A DNA stretch of 37,764 nt from Isotricha intestinalis (Eukaryota > Ciliophora > Litostomatea > Vestibuliferida > Isotrichidae). The stretch spans positions 1-37,764 of the forward strand of contig JAJJLU010000486.1 in assembly GCA_023807065.1 (NCBI GenBank), written 5' to 3'. This document shows, in pieces, positions 10,122 to 19,652 of this stretch (position 1 is its first letter; each line of letters starts with the position of its first letter). The position numbers and the translations under genes were made by a program. The notes under the pieces were generated by a model, which saw only the letters and a list, made by a program, of their open reading frames with translations, did not search any database and was not told the DNA's origin.

Positions 10122-10985
10122 TTATTTACTTCTGGTTTCATAATCAAAAATAACAATTTGTTGATATCCCCAATTATCTTCTTCTTTATTTTCTTCATCA
10201 TCTTTTTTATCTTTTCCTTTTTTTCTCAATTTCAAATTTTCTTTTTTCACATCAACAGGAGTGACAATAATTTTATTTGGTAATTTTCCTTTATCAGTTT
10301 CTTTAATAATATCTTTTGCACCATCTCTATTTTTAAAATTAATAGGAATTCTCTTAACATCTAAGTTAGGATGTTTATCTAAATATTCTAAATCAACATT
10401 AATAATTTTTCTATCTGTATTATTTTTAAAAGATAATCTTTCTTTAGGACCAGCATCAACTCTAAAAAAAGTAGAATCATTACTTAACACTTTTTGAATG
10501 GTCCAATTATAATAAGATAAATCAGTAGGTTTTGGTAATAAAGGTTTACCTTCTTTAAAAACACCTTCCATATCATCACTTTTTAATCTTTCTCTATAAT
10601 CAATATATGCTGAAGTTTCTTTTCCTTTTTTATCCTTATATCTTATAAATATTATTGTACTTTTTCTGCCGTTTCTAACTTCACTTTCTCTTTCTTGTAA
10701 TTGATCTAAAAATGAACCTTTTTTATAATTCATATTTAATGAAAATAATGGTCTTTCTTTTGAATCATCTTCTCTATTTAATAATTCTATTTCTCTTTTT
10801 TTTCTATCGAAATCTGCTTTACTACGAATTTCACCCTTGTTCACTGCGTATAATTCCTTAACATCACGTGCTAATTCCTCATCTTCCAAGTACATTAAAT
10901 CTTCTTTTGTTACAAAACGATCTAAGTAATCTGCATATGTCTTTATTTTTGTTATATCTTCATAATTTTCTAAGTCATCGTCCAT
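10122..10985 (-). CDS. CFAP299: Cilia- and flagella-associated protein 299
   Basis: The 287-residue protein matches the CFAP299 (C4orf22) family along its length. The N-terminal KTYADYLDRFVTKEDLMYLE and EELAR segments correspond to the family's KTYEDYLD...YLKDEELAR. The middle SAYIDYRERLKSDDMEG matches the SGYIDY..RLK.ED region. PKPTDLSYYNWTIQ and DRKIINVD match PRPTDMSFYNW and DRKILNVD, and the C-terminus QIVIFDYETRSK matches VIFDH.TR. The human protein is 233 residues. The extra length here is mostly an added Lys-rich segment of about 50 residues (roughly 205-268) just before the C-terminal motif. CFAP299 is linked to cilium assembly and axonemes, and its presence argues for a ciliated organism. 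It is divergent with AMPK beta across a 114-bp spacer. Confidence 0.93.
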   Translation of the reverse strand: MDDDLENYEDITKIKTYADYLDRFVTKEDLMYLEDEELARDVKELYAVNKGEIRSKADFDRKKREIELLNREDDSKERPLFSLNMNYKKGSFLDQLQERESEVRNGRKSTIIFIRYKDKKGKETSAYIDYRERLKSDDMEGVFKEGKPLLPKPTDLSYYNWTIQKVLSNDSTFFRVDAGPKERLSFKNNTDRKIINVDLEYLDKHPNLDVKRIPINFKNRDGAKDIIKETDKGKLPNKIIVTPVDVKKENLKLRKKGKDKKDDEENKEEDNWGYQQIVIFDYETRSK

Positions 10986-11099
10986 TTTTTTTTTAAAACT
11001 TATTTGGGGTTATAAAAGAAATAAATTATTATTTTATTTTTTTTTTATTGATTTATTTTATAGATTTTAATAAAAATCATTTTTTAAAAATTAATAGAA
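10986..11099. promoter_or_regulatory. 114-bp divergent promoter region
   Basis: This is the spacer between the start codons of CFAP299 (-) and AMPK beta (+). It is mostly T and A runs, with one TTTGGGGTTATAAAAG stretch near 11006 that includes a TATA-like TATAAAAG. That box faces the plus-strand gene, but its use is unproven. Confidence 0.4.
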
Positions 11100-11960
11100 A
11101 TGGGGAATGAAATATATTTTGAAGGAAGTTCAAAATCATCAAAATCAAAAATCAATTTAGAAAGGGCTTTTTCAGCATGGGCAAATGAAGGATTACAAAA
11201 TTATGAAGGAATGAATTCAAGTTCATCGTCGTCAGAAAGAAATGATAGAAAAAATTTTTCTTCAAATGATGAATCTTCATCATCTTTAGAAACATATGAA
11301 GAAACTCAAGAAGATAATACAAAAGTTCCTTTTATTTTTTATTGGAAAGAAGGAGGAAAAAAAGTCCAATTAACAGGAAATTTTGCAAATTGGAATCAAT
11401 TTTTTCCAATGACACAAGAAGAAAAAGGAGTATTTAAATTAGAATTAAATTTACCAAGACAAGAAATAATATTTAAATTTATAGTAGATGATAAATGGGT
11501 TTATTCAAATAATTATGAAAAAAAAGATGATGGACATTCAAATATAAATAATTATATAGATTTAAAGAATATAAAAATAGAAAAAAAGAAAATAAATAAT
11601 AATATAACAAAAGAAAAAAAAAATAAAATTACAAAAGAAACTTGGTGTATAAGTAAAACAAGAGAACAAATGAATGCAGAAGCTCCTGTAACTCCTTTTC
11701 ATTATCAAGATCTTTTTAGAATTAATATTAATTCTAATCAAATTATTATAGGAAGAAGTAAATTTCTTAATTTTAGTTATCATCCAATGAATGATGAAAA
11801 TAATTCTTATAAAAAAATTCTTTCTCCTCCTCATGTTAATATTTTTCATGTTATTTTAGCTTGTGTTGGAAATAAAAGATATACTAGAGTTGGTTCTTAT
11901 CATAGATTCCAACAAAAAGTTATTACTTTAATTTATTATAAACCTATTGATGGAAAATAA
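11100..11960 (+). CDS. PRKAB: AMP-activated protein kinase beta subunit
   Basis: This 286-residue protein has the two domains of AMPK beta. A CBM48 glycogen-binding domain lies at about 75-158 (FYWKEGGKKVQLTGNFANWN, then IIFKFIVDDKWVYSN). The C-terminal AMPKBI domain at about 200-286 contains SPPHVNIFHVILACVG, SYHRFQQKVITLIYYKPI and ends shortly after. Family members use these to bind storage polysaccharide and to assemble with the alpha and gamma subunits. The protein starts MGNE, a likely N-myristoylation signal as in animal AMPK beta, and the N-terminal 70 residues are Ser-rich and disordered. In ciliates the ligand would be amylopectin or glycogen-like reserves. The alpha and gamma genes are not in the window. 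Confidence 0.93.
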   Translation: MGNEIYFEGSSKSSKSKINLERAFSAWANEGLQNYEGMNSSSSSSERNDRKNFSSNDESSSSLETYEETQEDNTKVPFIFYWKEGGKKVQLTGNFANWNQFFPMTQEEKGVFKLELNLPRQEIIFKFIVDDKWVYSNNYEKKDDGHSNINNYIDLKNIKIEKKKINNNITKEKKNKITKETWCISKTREQMNAEAPVTPFHYQDLFRININSNQIIIGRSKFLNFSYHPMNDENNSYKKILSPPHVNIFHVILACVGNKRYTRVGSYHRFQQKVITLIYYKPIDGK

Positions 11961-12112
11961 ATAAAAATGTATTTAAGGAAATATAAATAAATACAAATTT
12001 TTTTTTTAAAATATAATATTGATTTAAATCAAGAACAAATTATTAAAAAAAAAAGATTTTTCAACTATATCAAAAAAAACAAATTATAAAACTAAATAAA
12101 TTTAAAAATAAT

Positions 12113-12859
12113 TTATCCATAGAAACTTTCACTTTTACTTGTATTAGCATTTTTTTCACTTTTCTTAAACAAACTATTAGTATATTTTTCACTTTGTCCT
12201 TGACTTTCTCCCATTTGACTTTTATTTGGATTATTACTATCAGCATGTCCAGTAAAACTAGCTTGTTTACTTCTTTTATCTTCTGCTTTTGTTTCCAAAA
12301 GAAAATTTAAATTAACTAAAGTATTAATAAACTCTTCTAAAGTAACTGCATCATTTCTAGCACTAACAATTCCTTTTTCTTTTCCAAAATGTTTACAAAA
12401 AGTAATAAACATTTCTGCATCTTCTTGTGAAATTGGTATTGTATCTAATTCTTCAGAAACTTTTTTAAAGTCATCTGCTGTTATTAAAGAATCCATATTT
12501 TTATCATAATCATTAAATGTACTTTCTAAATGAAGTTGAATTGGACTTTCTTTACCAAATTGAAATTTACACATTATTGCAAAAAATTCATCATAATCTA
12601 TAGTTCCTGATCCATCTTTATCCATTTCTTTCATTAATTCTAATTGTCTTTTATCATTTAATTCTAATCCTAATGTATTTATTAATTTATTAAATTCTCT
12701 TTTATCTATATCACCTGAGTGATCTTCATCAAACATATTAAATGCTTCTCTTATCATAAAATCACGAATTAAAGGATTTACATCAAGATCACCAAAGTCA
12801 AACTCTTCTACTATACTTGAACGAAGTTTTGAACTACGTAATTTGCTTTTTTTGCTCAT
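12113..12859 (-). CDS. Centrin/calmodulin-like EF-hand protein
   Basis: This 248-residue protein has two canonical EF-hand loops, DEDHSGDIDKRE (44-55) and DKDGSGTIDYDE (80-91). A third loop, DKNMDSLITADD (119-130), is degenerate at the position-6 glycine and position-7 region, and the fourth hand is not recognisable. The N-terminus has a doubled KLRSS motif (KLRSSKLRSS), as in basic centrin leaders, and the C-terminal 50 residues are Ser/Asn/Lys-rich and disordered. Centrin-type proteins bind calcium at basal bodies and contractile fibres. The order of hands resembles centrin, but the loss of the C-terminal pair makes this a divergent centrin-like or calmodulin-like protein. It converges on AMPK beta and is divergent from the gene at 12948 with an 88-bp spacer. 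Confidence 0.85.
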   Translation of the reverse strand: MSKKSKLRSSKLRSSIVEEFDFGDLDVNPLIRDFMIREAFNMFDEDHSGDIDKREFNKLINTLGLELNDKRQLELMKEMDKDGSGTIDYDEFFAIMCKFQFGKESPIQLHLESTFNDYDKNMDSLITADDFKKVSEELDTIPISQEDAEMFITFCKHFGKEKGIVSARNDAVTLEEFINTLVNLNFLLETKAEDKRSKQASFTGHADSNNPNKSQMGESQGQSEKYTNSLFKKSEKNANTSKSESFYG

Positions 12860-12947
12860 TTTTTTCTTATTTTATTTATATTAAAAATTTTATTTTTTTG
12901 ATTGAGATATGTGATTTTTTTTATTTAAATTTATTAAAATTTAATTC
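12860..12947. promoter_or_regulatory. 88-bp divergent promoter region
   Basis: This is the spacer between the start codons of the EF-hand gene (-) and the 235-residue gene (+). It is A/T runs only, with no recognisable element. Called from gene orientation. Confidence 0.38.
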
Positions 12948-13655
12948 ATGAAAAATGTACAAAAAAAAGAAAGTAAAAGAGTGAGTTTTTTTACTACAAA
13001 TGATGATGAACATTGTCACACTAAAAGTAAGAAAAGCAGTATGGGAATTGATGTTCCAGGAAGAATTTCTCATCCTCATTCAAAAAGGCCTTTATTAGAA
13101 TATATTGATAAAGATGATACTTCATTGATTATCCCTTATATTGAACAAATTGATGAAAAACCTAAAAATAAAAAAATAGATGAAAAACAAAAAATCAAAG
13201 ATAAATTCGATAAATTATATGGTTTAGCTCCTGACTTTAGAAAGAAATATAAAACTTTAAAAAATGATAAAGAATCGACTTTAAGTGATCATCAAAAAAA
13301 ATTATTAGGAATTTCTACTAATTTGAGCAAAGATCATGTTTTAAAATTATATACTGCTTTTAAATATTTGAGAGCTGATTCTGAAACAATTCAACCTCTT
13401 CCTCCAATTAATTTTGATATAATATATAAACATTCTTTAAAAGAATCTGAAAAAAGAAAAGTTAAAGATAAAAGAAGTTTAAAAACTCAATTATTTCATA
13501 AAGAAAAATTAGATGAGTTTGAATTGGAAATGATGAAAATTACTAAAAGTAAATTTAATAAAATTAAAAAAGAAGATCCTACTATGTATAAAATTTATGA
13601 GAATTTACCTGAACATGTTGTTGATGCTTTATATAAAAATAAAGCATTGCATTAA
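12948..13655 (+). CDS. Basic protein of unknown function
   Basis: This 235-residue protein starts MKNVQKKESKRVSFF. It is basic and mostly helical in character, with no signal peptide or membrane segment. The first 90 residues look disordered. From about 90 on there are amphipathic stretches (KFDKLYGLAPDFRKKYKTLK, HVLKLYTAFKYLRADSE), a proline-rich turn QPLPPINFDI, and a helical C-terminus ending PEHVVDALYKNKALH. I do not recognise a family. The frame is intact with typical codon use and a TAA stop. Its promoter is shared with the EF-hand gene, which hints at co-expression but does not prove it. The FHA-domain gene follows on the same strand. Confidence 0.75.
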   Translation: MKNVQKKESKRVSFFTTNDDEHCHTKSKKSSMGIDVPGRISHPHSKRPLLEYIDKDDTSLIIPYIEQIDEKPKNKKIDEKQKIKDKFDKLYGLAPDFRKKYKTLKNDKESTLSDHQKKLLGISTNLSKDHVLKLYTAFKYLRADSETIQPLPPINFDIIYKHSLKESEKRKVKDKRSLKTQLFHKEKLDEFELEMMKITKSKFNKIKKEDPTMYKIYENLPEHVVDALYKNKALH

Positions 13656-13881
13656 TAAATAAGTTTTTTTTAATATAAAAAGTAAAATATTAATATGAAT
13701 CACAATAAAATATTTCCATTTAACAATGAATTAATGTTATATAGTTAAATATCAGAATTCATTTTTAATTTTATATATTTTTATTTATTTATTGTCTAAA
13801 AATATTGAAAAAAATCGAGAAAAAATTTTTTAAATATCTAAAACTATTAAATTAGATAATAATTAAAATTTTTATGGACTT

Positions 13882-14836
13882 ATGGGAGTTTCTTGTATTA
13901 TAATTATTTATATTTAGTATTTAGTCTTGTTTTAATACTAAAGAGAATAAATTAATCAAAAAAAAAGAAGTATATGTAGATTATAATAAATCGAATGATA
14001 TCACTAAAAAAAATAATGATAAAAAAAATTATACAAATATTTTAAATCCAGATAAAAATGAATACAACAAAAATAATATATCAACATTACCAATAATTGA
14101 ACAAAATAGAATAATTAACTCAGCAAAAATATTATATGTATCACCTCCTATAACATTTCCAAATTTATTTTTAAATAGACAAAATATAATAATTGATGAA
14201 TTTGGTCTTCAAGGAAATGAAATTGGATATAAAGGAAAATTAACATTCTTTGGAGTTGACTTAAATTATTCAAAAAATAAATCTAATTTACATGTAGATG
14301 ATATTATAATTAGTTCTGAAATAACTAATCCAAATGTTAATAGAACTATTGCTTTGTTTTATATATATTTTGAACAAAAAATTTGTCATTATATTTTAAG
14401 ATCTTTAGCAAAAGGAATTTATTTTTCTCTTAATATTAGTCCTTATACTCAAATTGTTTTAGATTCTGAACATAAAAATTATATTAAAATAGGTACTATT
14501 ATTTTTTCTATTTTAATAAAAAGAGAAGAAAAAAATATTTATATAAACATTAAAAAAGGAGGTGGAATGGATATTGAACAAAAATATATATTAAATGAGG
14601 ATAAAATTCCAATTACTATAGGAAGAAGTAATTGTACTATTGAAATTAAAAATGATTTAATTAGTAAAACTCATTTAACTATTAATTGTGATAAAATTAA
14701 TCACATTTTTTTTTTAATTGATAATGGAAGTACAAATGGAACAGAATTATTATTAAATGAAGGAAAAGCACTTCAATTAAATGGAGAAATGGAATTTAAT
14801 CTTGGAGAAAAACAATTTTCAATAACTGAAAAATAA
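13882..14836 (+). CDS. FHA-domain protein with a proposed 5' mini-exon
   Basis: The frame is open without interruption from 13925 to TAA 14834-14836 (303 residues), but it has no usable ATG and a TAG lies just before it at 13922-13924. That TAG sits in TATTTAG, a good 3' splice site. I propose exon 1 as ATG GGA (13882-13887) and a 37-nt intron at 13888-13924, giving a protein starting MGSCFNTKEN (305 residues). That start would be myristoylated and palmitoylated. The alternative is ATG at 13874 with a 30-nt intron at 13895-13924, starting MDLWEFLSCF. The C-terminal FHA domain (about 215-303) has TIGRSNCTIEI, SKTHLTI and LIDNGSTNGTE, the usual phosphothreonine-binding residues. The middle region (about 40-200) is beta-rich, with PPITFPNLF and KLTFFGVDL, and resembles ciliate N-myristoylated FHA proteins as I remember them. 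It is probably a membrane-tethered phosphopeptide-binding adaptor. Confidence 0.72.
13888..13924 (+). other. Proposed 37-nt intron in the FHA gene
   Basis: It starts GTTTCTTGTATT and ends TATTTAG. Splicing joins ATG GGA to TCT TGT in phase and removes the in-frame TAG. The donor is not a strong GTAAGT type. A GT at 13895 (GTATTA) is the competing donor and would require the ATG at 13874. Confidence 0.5.
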
Positions 14837-16548
14837 AAATAAAAATTAAAATTTTTATATATTATTTATATATTATACAATGCTAGAATAACCTTTTGTT
14901 TATTAAATATATTTTTATTTAATATTTAAGTTTTATTATTTCATTATTTATATTTTATAAATATTTTTTTGTATTTATATACAAATTAATTGTTTTGTTT
15001 TAAAAATTATATTCATACTTTCATTTATGAATTTTTTTAATGTTCAAAATTTTTATAATTCTATAAATAATCTAATGAAAAGAAAAGATTCTACATCAAA
15101 CTATTTTTTTTATGATACTAATTTAATTTTAAATTGAATACCTCTATTAATGAAGAAATATGGTATTTATATTTAACTATCTTTAATCTATCTATTTTTT
15201 TATCAAAAATTGTTAATTTTTTATTTAGATTAAATAATTACTTTATGTAATATATCAATTAATTTATCAAAATAAAACTATTAAGATATTTTTTTCAATA
15301 TTTTTTATATTTTTAAATTCAATGATTATTATTTGCCTTTATTTCTTTTAGAAATGATTGAAATTAAATATTCTTTTTTTTATGAATATTAGTATAATAT
15401 CTAGATCATCTAATATTTTGCCAAATAATTATTTCTCTCTTTATTTAAAAAAATTTGCCTTAGAAATAAAAGAGTAATAAAAACCAAAAAAGATAATTAT
15501 GAGTTGAATTTCTACTAATGTGATTTTTTCTTTTTCATTATATTAATATTTTTTATTTGAAATAAATTAATATAATGATTTTCTTTGAAACTCTGTATCA
15601 TACATTTCATATGGATAAATATTTTCTTCAATCATATCTTTTTTCAAGAATTTTTATAAATTTATCATTTAAATCTGAAAATAATATTTTTTATTTCCTC
15701 TATTTTTATTTTTTTCAGGTATATTTGATTTAATTGTTTTTTTTCATTTTTATTTTTAAATCTGTCACCTTCATATTTTTTTTTTTATTTAAATTATTTA
15801 TTCTTTTAATAAACTAATATTTTTTAGCTTCAATTTTCCTTCAAATATTATAACAAAGATTCATTTAATTGGGAATATTTATTTATTTAATGCAATTTCA
15901 TAATTGATATAAACAATTATTCTATTTAAAGAATTTGAAAATAAATGTTATCTGAAATCTTCAAACAAAAAATTATATTCTTCAAATATAATATCCCAAA
16001 GATTATTTATCATTTTTTTCATGAAAAATTCAAAAATTTGATGATTCTAAAGATACATTTAAATAATTGAATTTGTCTTTGTTCAGTTTGAACTAATTAT
16101 TTAAAATCTATTATAATCTTCAGCAAAATATTATTTTAATTGGTTAATTCAATTTTTAAAAAGTATTAATTAAAGTTTAACCTGTTTCTTATCTTTTGTT
16201 TTTTGAAAATTTCTTTTGAATTTATACTATATTTAGTTTTTCTTTAATATCTTCCTGTTAAATTTCTTGATATTTCTTGTTTTCTTATCTTTAAAATAAA
16301 TTATAATATAATAAAATTTTATATATATTTTTATGAAAATCTATTCAAATTTCTTTCTATGAAATAATTATTCTTTTATGAAGAAATAATTTTAATAAAA
16401 AAAAGATATCTAATATTTGTTTTCATTTACATTTTATAAAGAACATAATATTATAATTATATTTGAAAATCTATTGTTTTAATTTTCAAATTTTTTAAGT
16501 GATTTATATCCTTAAAAATTAAATTGAAATAATTATGAAAATTATTAT
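14837..16548. other. 1.7 kb without an intact gene; decayed coding-like minus strand
   Basis: No plausible gene is visible. On the minus strand, about 15830-16040, a coding-like run reads FFMKKMINNLWDIIFEEYNF, then SNSLNRIIVYINYEIALNK, with TAA and TGA inside. This suggests a remnant of a protein gene. The rest is T-rich and A-rich spacer, and I see no RNA gene. Confidence 0.45.
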
Positions 16549-16983
16549 TTAACATTTAGAAAGATAATTACTAATTATTTCATCTTTATTTGTTTCAATT
16601 ACCATACCTCCACTAATCATTTCATCAATAATTAAATATAGTTTTTCAGGATTCATTATTAAATGTAACTCACAAACATTTTTAAAAACATCATCTAAAA
16701 CTTTCATTATAACATTAATAAAATCTAATATAGCTAATTCATTTTCTAATTCATCACAAATTGTAACAATAAATATTGTTCCAAATGGCCTAAAAGCAAT
16801 TCTTCTTATTTCATTATTATAATATATAAAATCATATATTATTTGAGTGTCATTTGAATTTTGTATTGCATTAAAAACTCTTTCTACTAAATCTTTTTTA
16901 TCTATTATTGATTCATTTTCTGAATATATTTTTAAAAAACGAATTACTCCTGTTTTACTCAATATCATTAAACATTCTATCAT
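16549..16983 (-). CDS. AP3S: AP-3 adaptor complex sigma subunit
   Basis: This 144-residue protein aligns with adaptin small subunits along its length: MIECLMILSKTGVIRFLKIY at the start, then IAFRPFGTIFIVTI, ELENELAILDFINVIMKVLD, FKNVCELHLIMNPEKLYLII and GGMVIETNKDEI. The GGMV[IL]ETN motif is typical of AP-3 sigma rather than AP-1 or AP-2 sigma. The family member forms part of the AP-3 heterotetramer that sorts cargo from endosome or Golgi membranes to lysosome-related organelles. The protein stops soon after the core longin-like fold and lacks the longer C-terminal tail of animal AP-3 sigma (about 190 residues). It is a single exon. Confidence 0.88.
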   Translation of the reverse strand: MIECLMILSKTGVIRFLKIYSENESIIDKKDLVERVFNAIQNSNDTQIIYDFIYYNNEIRRIAFRPFGTIFIVTICDELENELAILDFINVIMKVLDDVFKNVCELHLIMNPEKLYLIIDEMISGGMVIETNKDEIISNYLSKC

Positions 16984-17129
16984 TTTTTAAATAATATATT
17001 ATTTAGAAATTCGAATGGAAAAAATTTTTAGTTTATGTTTTATAAAATTTGGTTAAATGAATTCAATTATATTTAAAATAATTAAATCAAAAAAAAATAA
17101 TAGAATATTTTTTTATTTTTTTTTCATTT

Positions 17130-18415
17130 TTCCTTTATTATATTCATCTAAACTTATAATTTTAAAGTAATATATTTATCATCTTTTTTTAAATTTATTT
17201 TTTCATCTTTTTCTTAGAATTTATAGTATCATTATTTTCATATAATCTATATCTTTTATCACTATATATTTATTTTTTTAAATTTTTCTTCTTCTCTTTG
17301 ATTATAATCTTTAATAAATTTTTGTTTGGTAGAAAGAATTTGAATATTTCTTTCATAAAAGTCACTTTAATTTTATCATAATATAAATTATTTTTAATAA
17401 TATTAGGTTTAAAAGTTATTCTTTCTTCATTTTCAACTTTTTTTTTCTGCAGAATTAAAGGTTTATTTATTTTCTTCTATTTTTTCATAATCAACTAACT
17501 TTTCTCTTTGAATTATAATTTTTATTAATTTAGAATTATAATTATTTAACTTTTTATTTCTTCTTTTTTGCTCATCTTCATATAATCTTAAATGAACAGG
17601 AGATGTTAAATCATTATTTTTTAAATAATAATTATCTATATTTATTTTTTGAGTAAAAGAACAATTTTTCTAAAAATCTTTATCTATTTTATTTATTAAT
17701 TTTTGTTGATGTTTATTCTTATTATCAAAATATAATTTTTGTCTGTCTTCAAAAGAATTTTTACTTTTAATTCTGTATTTTTGAGGTGTTGATATCATTT
17801 TTGGTTTAAATGAATTTATTTCTTTTTTTTCTTTTTTATTTATTTATTATCTTTTTTTGTTTTATATATTTCATTATAATTATATAATCTTTCATAGAAA
17901 GGAGAATCAAAATTTAAATTTGAGTTAATATGATTATTTATTAATGGTTCAAAAATACATTTTTCATATTCTTCTCTTTCTTTTTTATCCCAAAAAGTTT
18001 CAAATAAATTTAAATTATTATTATCCAAATTTTTCCTATTATTATTATTATAATCTGTGTTTATATTTGAAATCTTTTTTATTTTTTTAGTAAAATTTGA
18101 ATTAATTTTTGGTTTACAATCACTTTTTTGTTTGGCTCGTAATTTCTTTAGGAATTCGCTCAAATTCAGTTTCTTATGTTTTTTTTATTTATTTCATTTT
18201 AAAATTTCATTAATAAATTGAAACTGGAAAATTTTTTCATTCATATTATTAATGAAAACAATTACTGTTGCACACATTAAATCTTGGAAATATTTTTCTT
18301 ATGTATTTTTTAAAAAATTATAGTGTATATTTTGTAAATTTTGAGAACTTATATTATCGATTAAACCAATTTCAATAAGATAACTTAAACATTTATTTGG
18401 ATTCTTTTCAGACAT
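17130..18415 (-). pseudogene. Decayed gene for a repeat protein (FKP / ERLY motifs)
   Basis: Reading leftward from ATG 18413-18415 gives a convincing protein start (MSEKNPNKCLSYLIEIGLID) that stays in one frame through TAA at 18299-18301, TGA at 18194-18196 and TAA at 18185-18187. It continues into the open stretch at 17840-18163 (LSEFLKKLRAKQK, CKPKIN, FYERLYNYNEIYK). After a TAA the homologous-looking sequence resumes in another frame (NSFKPKMISTPQKYR, VHLRLYEDEQKRRNKK), with TAG at 17670-17672 and TAA at 17463-17465. It shifts again into ERNIQILSTKQKFIKDYNQR and a final YRLYENN. The recurring F-K-P-x-I and [EHL]-R-L-Y-x-[DEN] units are the sort seen in repeat proteins of ciliates. Five stops and at least two frameshifts make a functional product unlikely. 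The function of the ancestor is unknown. Confidence 0.65.
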
Positions 18416-18504
18416 TTTTTTCCTAAATTAAAAAAATTTAATATTAGTTTATCGTAAAAAATTATATAACCATTTAAAAGTTCTATTTAAATAAAAAAAA
18501 TTTA

Positions 18505-19119
18505 TTAATCTTCAACAAAGCTACATTTTTTATATTGAGTTTTTTGAAAAGGATTACTTTTAAAAGCTTGAGCATAAATATCTTTTTTTTCATTTAATTT
18601 TTTAATTTTTAAATCATTCATTCTAAATTCTTCATCAGGAGATAATTTATCATGAGTAAAAAAATAATTTTTGTTATTATCATTATTATTTCTGTCATAT
18701 AATTCTTGATCAAATTTAGTAGTATATTTAGTATAATCTGGTCTTGGTAAGTAATTATATTCAGAACATTTTAATTTATTTGAGTTTGCTTCTTTTTCTT
18801 CAGGATAAATATCATAATAAGTTAATGGTTTAATATTTGATTCATAAAATGGTGTCATATCTAGGTTAAAATCTTGATAATTATTTTTAAGGATTTGTTC
18901 TGGAAATATATATGTTCTTGGTTTTAGATTTGGAACAATAAATTTTTTAGGGGATATATTACCTTCTTCAATATGAATTAAACTTTGGAAATTATATTTA
19001 TCATCTTTTATTGATTGTTTCATTGCATCATATAATTCATTATCATCATAATTATAATATAAATTAAATGGGTTTATATCTATTTTTTTTGTTAATTTCT
19101 TTTCATATTTTTTTTTCAT
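18505..19119 (-). CDS. Tyr/Asn/Lys-rich protein of unknown function
   Basis: This 204-residue protein starts MKKKYEKKLTKKID and ends YKKCSFVED. It is rich in Tyr, Asn, Lys and Pro, with no signal peptide, membrane segment or domain I recognise. Several short motifs such as PNLKPRTYIFPEQ, MTPFYESNIKPLTYYDIYP and YLPRPDYTKY look like extended segments, as found in proteins that lie along microtubules or filaments, but that reading is speculative. The frame is intact, with ATG start and TAA stop. It lies just upstream of the pseudogene on the same strand, with 89 bp between them. Confidence 0.7.
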   Translation of the reverse strand: MKKKYEKKLTKKIDINPFNLYYNYDDNELYDAMKQSIKDDKYNFQSLIHIEEGNISPKKFIVPNLKPRTYIFPEQILKNNYQDFNLDMTPFYESNIKPLTYYDIYPEEKEANSNKLKCSEYNYLPRPDYTKYTTKFDQELYDRNNNDNNKNYFFTHDKLSPDEEFRMNDLKIKKLNEKKDIYAQAFKSNPFQKTQYKKCSFVED

Positions 19120-19652
19120 TGTTTTTATTCTAAAATTAAAATGAAAATTAAATAAATTATTTAATTAATATTTATGAGATTTTTAAATGAAATGAGACAA
19201 TTAATTTTATTATACTTCCTAAAAATCTTCAACAAAATAAATATAATTAAATGTTAAATTTTTTTTGATTTTACAATAAACTCTAAAGACATATAAATTA
19301 TTAATCTAGACAATATAAATAATAATTAAAAGGTTTATTAATATATTTCATCATTATCAAATAATGAAAAATCTATTTGAGAAATATACTATTTTTTTAT
19401 ATTTTTCATTTAAACTCCTCTTTTTGAATAAAATTTATTATGAAAAAAGTCATTATATTTAATTATTAATTTATTATTTATAAATATTAATCTTATTTTA
19501 TTTAAATTATTTTCATCATAAATATCTGTTAATAATACTGATATTTATTTTCTCTTCTATATATTTTTAAATAATTTTCCAAAAATAATAAAATTTAAAA
19601 AAAGTTCAATTATAATTTCTAAAATAAACTTTATTTTCCAAAATTTATTTTA
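19120..19652. other. 530-bp spacer with a short decayed coding-like segment
   Basis: On the minus strand, about 19330-19530, a coding-like run reads DIYDENNLNKIRLIFINNKL, IIKYNDFFHNKFYSKRGV, then a TAA, MKNIKK, a TAG and YISQIDFSLFDNDEIY. It is too short and broken to call a gene. The remainder is A/T-rich, and it must also hold the promoter of the gene at 18505-19119. Confidence 0.4.

Noticed and set aside
16549..16983. AP-1 or AP-2 sigma subunit
   Set aside because: The GGMVIETN motif and the ILDFI stretch fit AP-3 sigma better than the GGDVQDT-type motif of AP-1.
17130..18415. Reassigned stop codons (TAA/TAG as Gln) to explain the broken frame at 17-18 kb
   Set aside because: All intact genes end in TAA and have no in-frame stops over thousands of codons. 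The region also contains TGA and frame changes, which reassignment does not explain.
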